Source: Janthinobacterium sp. PC23-8 (GTDB taxonomy: Bacteria > Pseudomonadota > Gammaproteobacteria > Burkholderiales > Burkholderiaceae_D). From it: a stretch of 64,000 nucleotides of DNA. The notes under the pieces are model-generated. The model was not told where the DNA came from. It was given only the letters and a program-made list of their open reading frames with translations, and ran no database searches. Of the stretch, positions 61,514 to 64,000 are shown in pieces (positions within the stretch are counted from its first letter, which is position 1; the number at the start of each line of letters is the position of its first letter). The position numbers and the translations under genes were made by a program. The stretch is from positions 459,977 to 523,976 of the forward strand of contig NZ_NJGY01000003.1 in the NCBI RefSeq assembly GCF_002250505.1, read 5' to 3'.

Positions 61514-61849
61514 TTACTTGGCCGGTGCCGCTTCGGCAGTGGCCGAGGCCAGTTTTTCATCGGCCTTGGCCTTGGCTTTCTTGGCCTTGTGATGTGCCTT
61601 GGCCTTGGTGGTGGCGGCATCGGCCTTGGCATTTGCCACATCGGTCTTGGCGCCCATTTCGGCCTTGGTCTCTTTCGCATCGGCTTTCACGACGGCGGCG
61701 GTTTCCTTGGTATCGGCCTTGACGACGGCGTTGGTGTGGGCCGCTTCAACTTTGGCTTGCGCCTTGGCGGGTACTGAGGCGGCTGGAGTCTGGGCAAAAG
61801 CTGCGGTAGCGAACAGGCCGGCGATCAGGGTAGCAATTACTTTTTTCAT
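61514..61849 (-). CDS. Exported Lys/Ala-rich repetitive protein (copy 2)
   Basis: This 111-residue protein starts at 61849 behind GAGGA with signal peptide MKKVIATLIAGLFATAAFAQ. It shares TPAA, the VVKADAKETKAEMG-type repeats and the basic segment KAKAHHKAKKAKAKADEK with copy 1, 55 bases downstream. The predicted mature form is a long, charged, probably helical rod. The duplication is clear from both the leader and the basic motif. No function can be assigned; polyanion binding is only a guess from charge. Confidence 0.6.
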   Translation of the reverse strand: MKKVIATLIAGLFATAAFAQTPAASVPAKAQAKVEAAHTNAVVKADTKETAAVVKADAKETKAEMGAKTDVANAKADAATTKAKAHHKAKKAKAKADEKLASATAEAAPAK

Positions 61850-61955
61850 GGTGCAGTCCTCAGTGGTGGTTTGTCTTTGGTGCCGGGATGATTCCCGTGT
61901 CACTGAGGAGAAAAACGCGGCCCGGCGCCTGGCCGTTGACGAGCATTACAAACGC

Positions 61956-63158
61956 TTACAACTGGATCGTTTTTACCAGGCGCGCGCGGCGCTTGCGCAG
62001 CCAGATGATCAGGCCCGTCGCGCTCAGCATGGCCACCATCAGCCCCATGGCGGAAATCAGGATGCGCCCCGGCAGGCCGATGATGCGGCCCGAGTGCAGC
62101 GGGAACTGCGATTGCAGGAAGATGTCACCGGCACTGCCGGTACCGGGAATCACGCCGCCGGCGGGGCTGCCGTCGCGGCCGTCGAAATACAGCCACGCAT
62201 TGCCCAGGCCGCCGTCGCCGTGGTCATTGTCCGCTTCAAAGAAGCCCACGCCATACAGGCCATAGCCGGACGAATAAAATACGCCGCCGGCCGGCAGGGT
62301 CCAGCCCCGTCTGGTCGCCTCGGTTTTGGCCAGCGCCACCACCTGCTCGCGCGTGAGCAGCGGTTCGACCGGTTTTTCCGGCGGCTGCGGCGTACGGCTG
62401 TCAAACGCGTTCGGACTCAAGGTAGAAAATTTTGCCACCAGTGGCCGCATGACTTGCGTCGGCAGATTCATCGAGATGGATGTCACGGCCAGTATCAGCA
62501 GCAGCAGCCAGACCCACACGCCGCCCGAGCGGTGCAGGTCGAAGTTCAGCCGGTGGCCTTTTTCCCGCCAACGGAAGGCCAGCGACTTGCGCCAGCTGCG
62601 CAGATTTGGAAAAGACAGGTACAGCGCAATGAAACAGTCGACAAACCACACGATGCCGATCATCCCCATGAACCAGACGCCCAGCTCGATGCCCCGGGCA
62701 TCGGGGATATGCATGGTGTAATGGAGCTTGTATAAAAACGGCAGCAGGTTTTCGCGCGCCAGCGATACTTCGCCCCACTGGCGCGTGCCTTGCAGCTTGC
62801 CGGTGACGGGATCGACGGCCAGCTGGTTGAAGCCCAGGGCATATGGCTTGCCGCTGGCCGGGTCCAGCCGGCCTTCGACTGACATCAGCGCCGCATGGCC
62901 TGGTTCGAGTGCGGTGAGCGTGTAATTGACGCGCAGGCGCGCATCGTTCGCCTCGACCTGGCGCGCCAGCTGCAGGCCGTTTTTTGTCCCCGCGCGGTGC
63001 TTGCCGCTGGCCGCCTGGAACAGTTGCGGATTGAGCCAGGCATCGAGTTCGTGGTCCCACGAAATCACGGCACCCGTCAGCCCGGAGATAAACAGGAACA
63101 GCGCCAGCGCCAGCCCGAACCAGCGGTGCAGCAGTACCAGCGGTGTACGCAAGCGCAT
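61956..63158 (-). CDS. PepSY-type membrane protein beside a siderophore receptor
   Basis: This 400-residue protein has four membrane helices in the PepSY-TM arrangement: LVLLHRWFGLALALFLFISGLTGAVISW at the N-terminus, IELGVWFMGMIGIVWFVDCFIALYLSF, VWVWLLLLILAVTSISMNLP and a final ILISAMGLMVAMLSATGLIIWL. His residues in LLHRWFGL and LHYTMHIPDARG could ligate haem, as proposed for FoxB/PiuB-like reductases that release iron from siderophores. It starts 3 bases after the TonB-receptor stop, so the two form an iron-uptake operon. Confidence 0.88.
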   Translation of the reverse strand: MRLRTPLVLLHRWFGLALALFLFISGLTGAVISWDHELDAWLNPQLFQAASGKHRAGTKNGLQLARQVEANDARLRVNYTLTALEPGHAALMSVEGRLDPASGKPYALGFNQLAVDPVTGKLQGTRQWGEVSLARENLLPFLYKLHYTMHIPDARGIELGVWFMGMIGIVWFVDCFIALYLSFPNLRSWRKSLAFRWREKGHRLNFDLHRSGGVWVWLLLLILAVTSISMNLPTQVMRPLVAKFSTLSPNAFDSRTPQPPEKPVEPLLTREQVVALAKTEATRRGWTLPAGGVFYSSGYGLYGVGFFEADNDHGDGGLGNAWLYFDGRDGSPAGGVIPGTGSAGDIFLQSQFPLHSGRIIGLPGRILISAMGLMVAMLSATGLIIWLRKRRARLVKTIQL

Positions 63159-63161
63159 GGC

Positions 63162-64000
63162 CTAGTACTTCCAGCTCAGGGTGGCGCTGCCATTGCGACC
63201 GGCCGCGTACAGCGACTGGGTCCAGTACAGGCTGGTCAGGTGCTTCTTGTCCGTCACATTGTTCAGGTTCAGCGCCAGGCTGACGTTGTTCGTCAGCTCG
63301 TAGTCGGCCATCAGGCCCAGTTGCGCATACGCGCCCTGGCGCAGCGTGACCGCGTCTGCGACCTTCAGGTCGATAGCGTCCTGCCAGGTCAGGCTGGCGC
63401 CCACCTTCAGCTTCGGTACGGCCGCTACCCGCCAGGTGGTCGACGCATGGAACTGTTTGCGCGGAATAAAGGTGCGCGCGTCGCCGCCGTCGTTGCCCGT
63501 GATGCGCAGCTGCGCATAGCCGGCGTTGACCTGCCAGCCCCTGGCCAGTTCGCCCGACGCCTCCAGTTCAATACCTTTCGATTCCGAATCGACGCCCTTG
63601 TAGACGGTCTTGAAGGTGGCGGTGGTGCCGGCCGCTTCGGCCAGGTTCTGCTGGCGACTCTTGAAGACGGCGCCCGACAGATTCAGGCGGCCGTCGAACA
63701 GTTCGCCTTTCACGCCCAGTTCCATGCTCTTGCCGGTGGCCGCGTCCAGTGTCTGGCCGTTGGCGTCGGTGTCGCTTTGCGGATTGAAAATTTCCGTGTA
63801 GCTGCCGTAGGCCGACACATGGCCGTTGAGCTCGACCACCAGGCCGACATATGGCGTGGTGTCGCTTTGCGACTTGGACTTGGCGACGCCATAGGACGCA
63901 CCCGTGCCGTCGACCCTGGCGCGATTGACGCCGGCCAGCAGCCTGGTGTTGTCGGCCAGGTTGAATCGGGCGGCGACAAAGGCGTTCTTGCGCCTGTCGC
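63162..64000 (-). CDS. TonB-dependent siderophore receptor (C-terminal part only)
   Basis: Only the last 279 residues are in the window; the gene continues beyond 64000. The sequence is a 22-strand-barrel end: PYVGLVVELNGHVSAYGSYTEIFNPQ, GKSMELGVKGELFDGRLNLSGAVFK, YELTNNVSLALNLNNVTDKKHLTSLYW and the terminal strand NGSATLSWKY. The segment YTEIFNPQ and the ending resemble FhuE/FpvA-type ferric-siderophore receptors. The TonB box and plug cannot be seen. It is co-transcribed with the PepSY-type protein. Confidence 0.88.
   Translation of the reverse strand, partial: DRRKNAFVAARFNLADNTRLLAGVNRARVDGTGASYGVAKSKSQSDTTPYVGLVVELNGHVSAYGSYTEIFNPQSDTDANGQTLDAATGKSMELGVKGELFDGRLNLSGAVFKSRQQNLAEAAGTTATFKTVYKGVDSESKGIELEASGELARGWQVNAGYAQLRITGNDGGDARTFIPRKQFHASTTWRVAAVPKLKVGASLTWQDAIDLKVADAVTLRQGAYAQLGLMADYELTNNVSLALNLNNVTDKKHLTSLYWTQSLYAAGRNGSATLSWKY

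Overview
The window is a stretch of GC-rich bacterial chromosome. Gene content and protein style point to a betaproteobacterium of the Oxalobacteraceae (Janthinobacterium/Massilia/Duganella-like): Burkholderiales-type porin, dadR-dadA-dadX, a BpeEF-OprC/MexEF-OprN-like efflux operon with a lipase-like first gene, many chemoreceptors and diguanylate cyclases. No insertion sequence, phage gene, CRISPR array or clear pseudogene was seen. The assignment comes from recognising families by eye, not from a search.

Layout. 1-2.7 kb: double-CheW protein (cut by the window edge) and a soluble three-PAS chemoreceptor. 3.1-3.5 kb: small BamE/OmlA-like envelope protein. 3.6-6.7 kb: D-alanine catabolism (dadR, dadA, dadX). 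6.8-10.3 kb: FMN reductase, a cytochrome b561/YceI/YceI operon and a porin. 10.5-19.5 kb: catabolic operon (GntR regulator, two-domain VOC protein, FAH-type hydrolase, DUF3237, aldehyde dehydrogenase, CoA transferase, aromatic-acid-type MFS carrier, orphan Cache protein, enoyl-CoA hydratase). 19.6-21.8 kb: diguanylate cyclase and an unknown protein. 21.8-25.3 kb: copper operon behind a CueR-type 19-bp-spacer promoter. 25.5-35 kb: chemoreceptor, type II NADH dehydrogenase, small proteins, orphan histidine kinase, response-regulator GGDEF protein and hybrid kinase. 35.2-35.9 kb: possible structured RNA and three identical tRNA-Arg(ACG) genes. 36-43.6 kb: AraC/PhyH pair, lldD, a two-component system with a secreted esterase, GST and HxlR regulator. 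43.7-48.3 kb: a two-component system flanked by two paralogous copies of a two-gene envelope cassette. 48.4-57.8 kb: dehydrogenase, LysR regulator and RND efflux operon. 58-64 kb: CHASE3-type chemoreceptor, serine hydrolase, two Lys/Ala-rich secreted paralogues, PepSY protein and the end of a TonB-dependent receptor.

The most notable unexplained structure is at 43.7-48.35 kb. Two divergent copies of an unknown periplasmic protein plus BamE-like lipoprotein, each pair overlapping by four bases, flank an OmpR-family two-component system. A 40-base block (28 identities) with fixed spacing lies upstream of both cassettes; one copy doubles as the promoter of the regulator. This looks like a small undescribed envelope-response system. 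Other points of interest are a VOC enzyme whose likely metal site sits in the N-terminal half, a two-domain multicopper oxidase under an apparently leaderless copper operon, a lipase-like protein without its nucleophile, a kinase with a degenerate ATP-binding domain, and a promoter followed by four hairpins ahead of the tRNA array.
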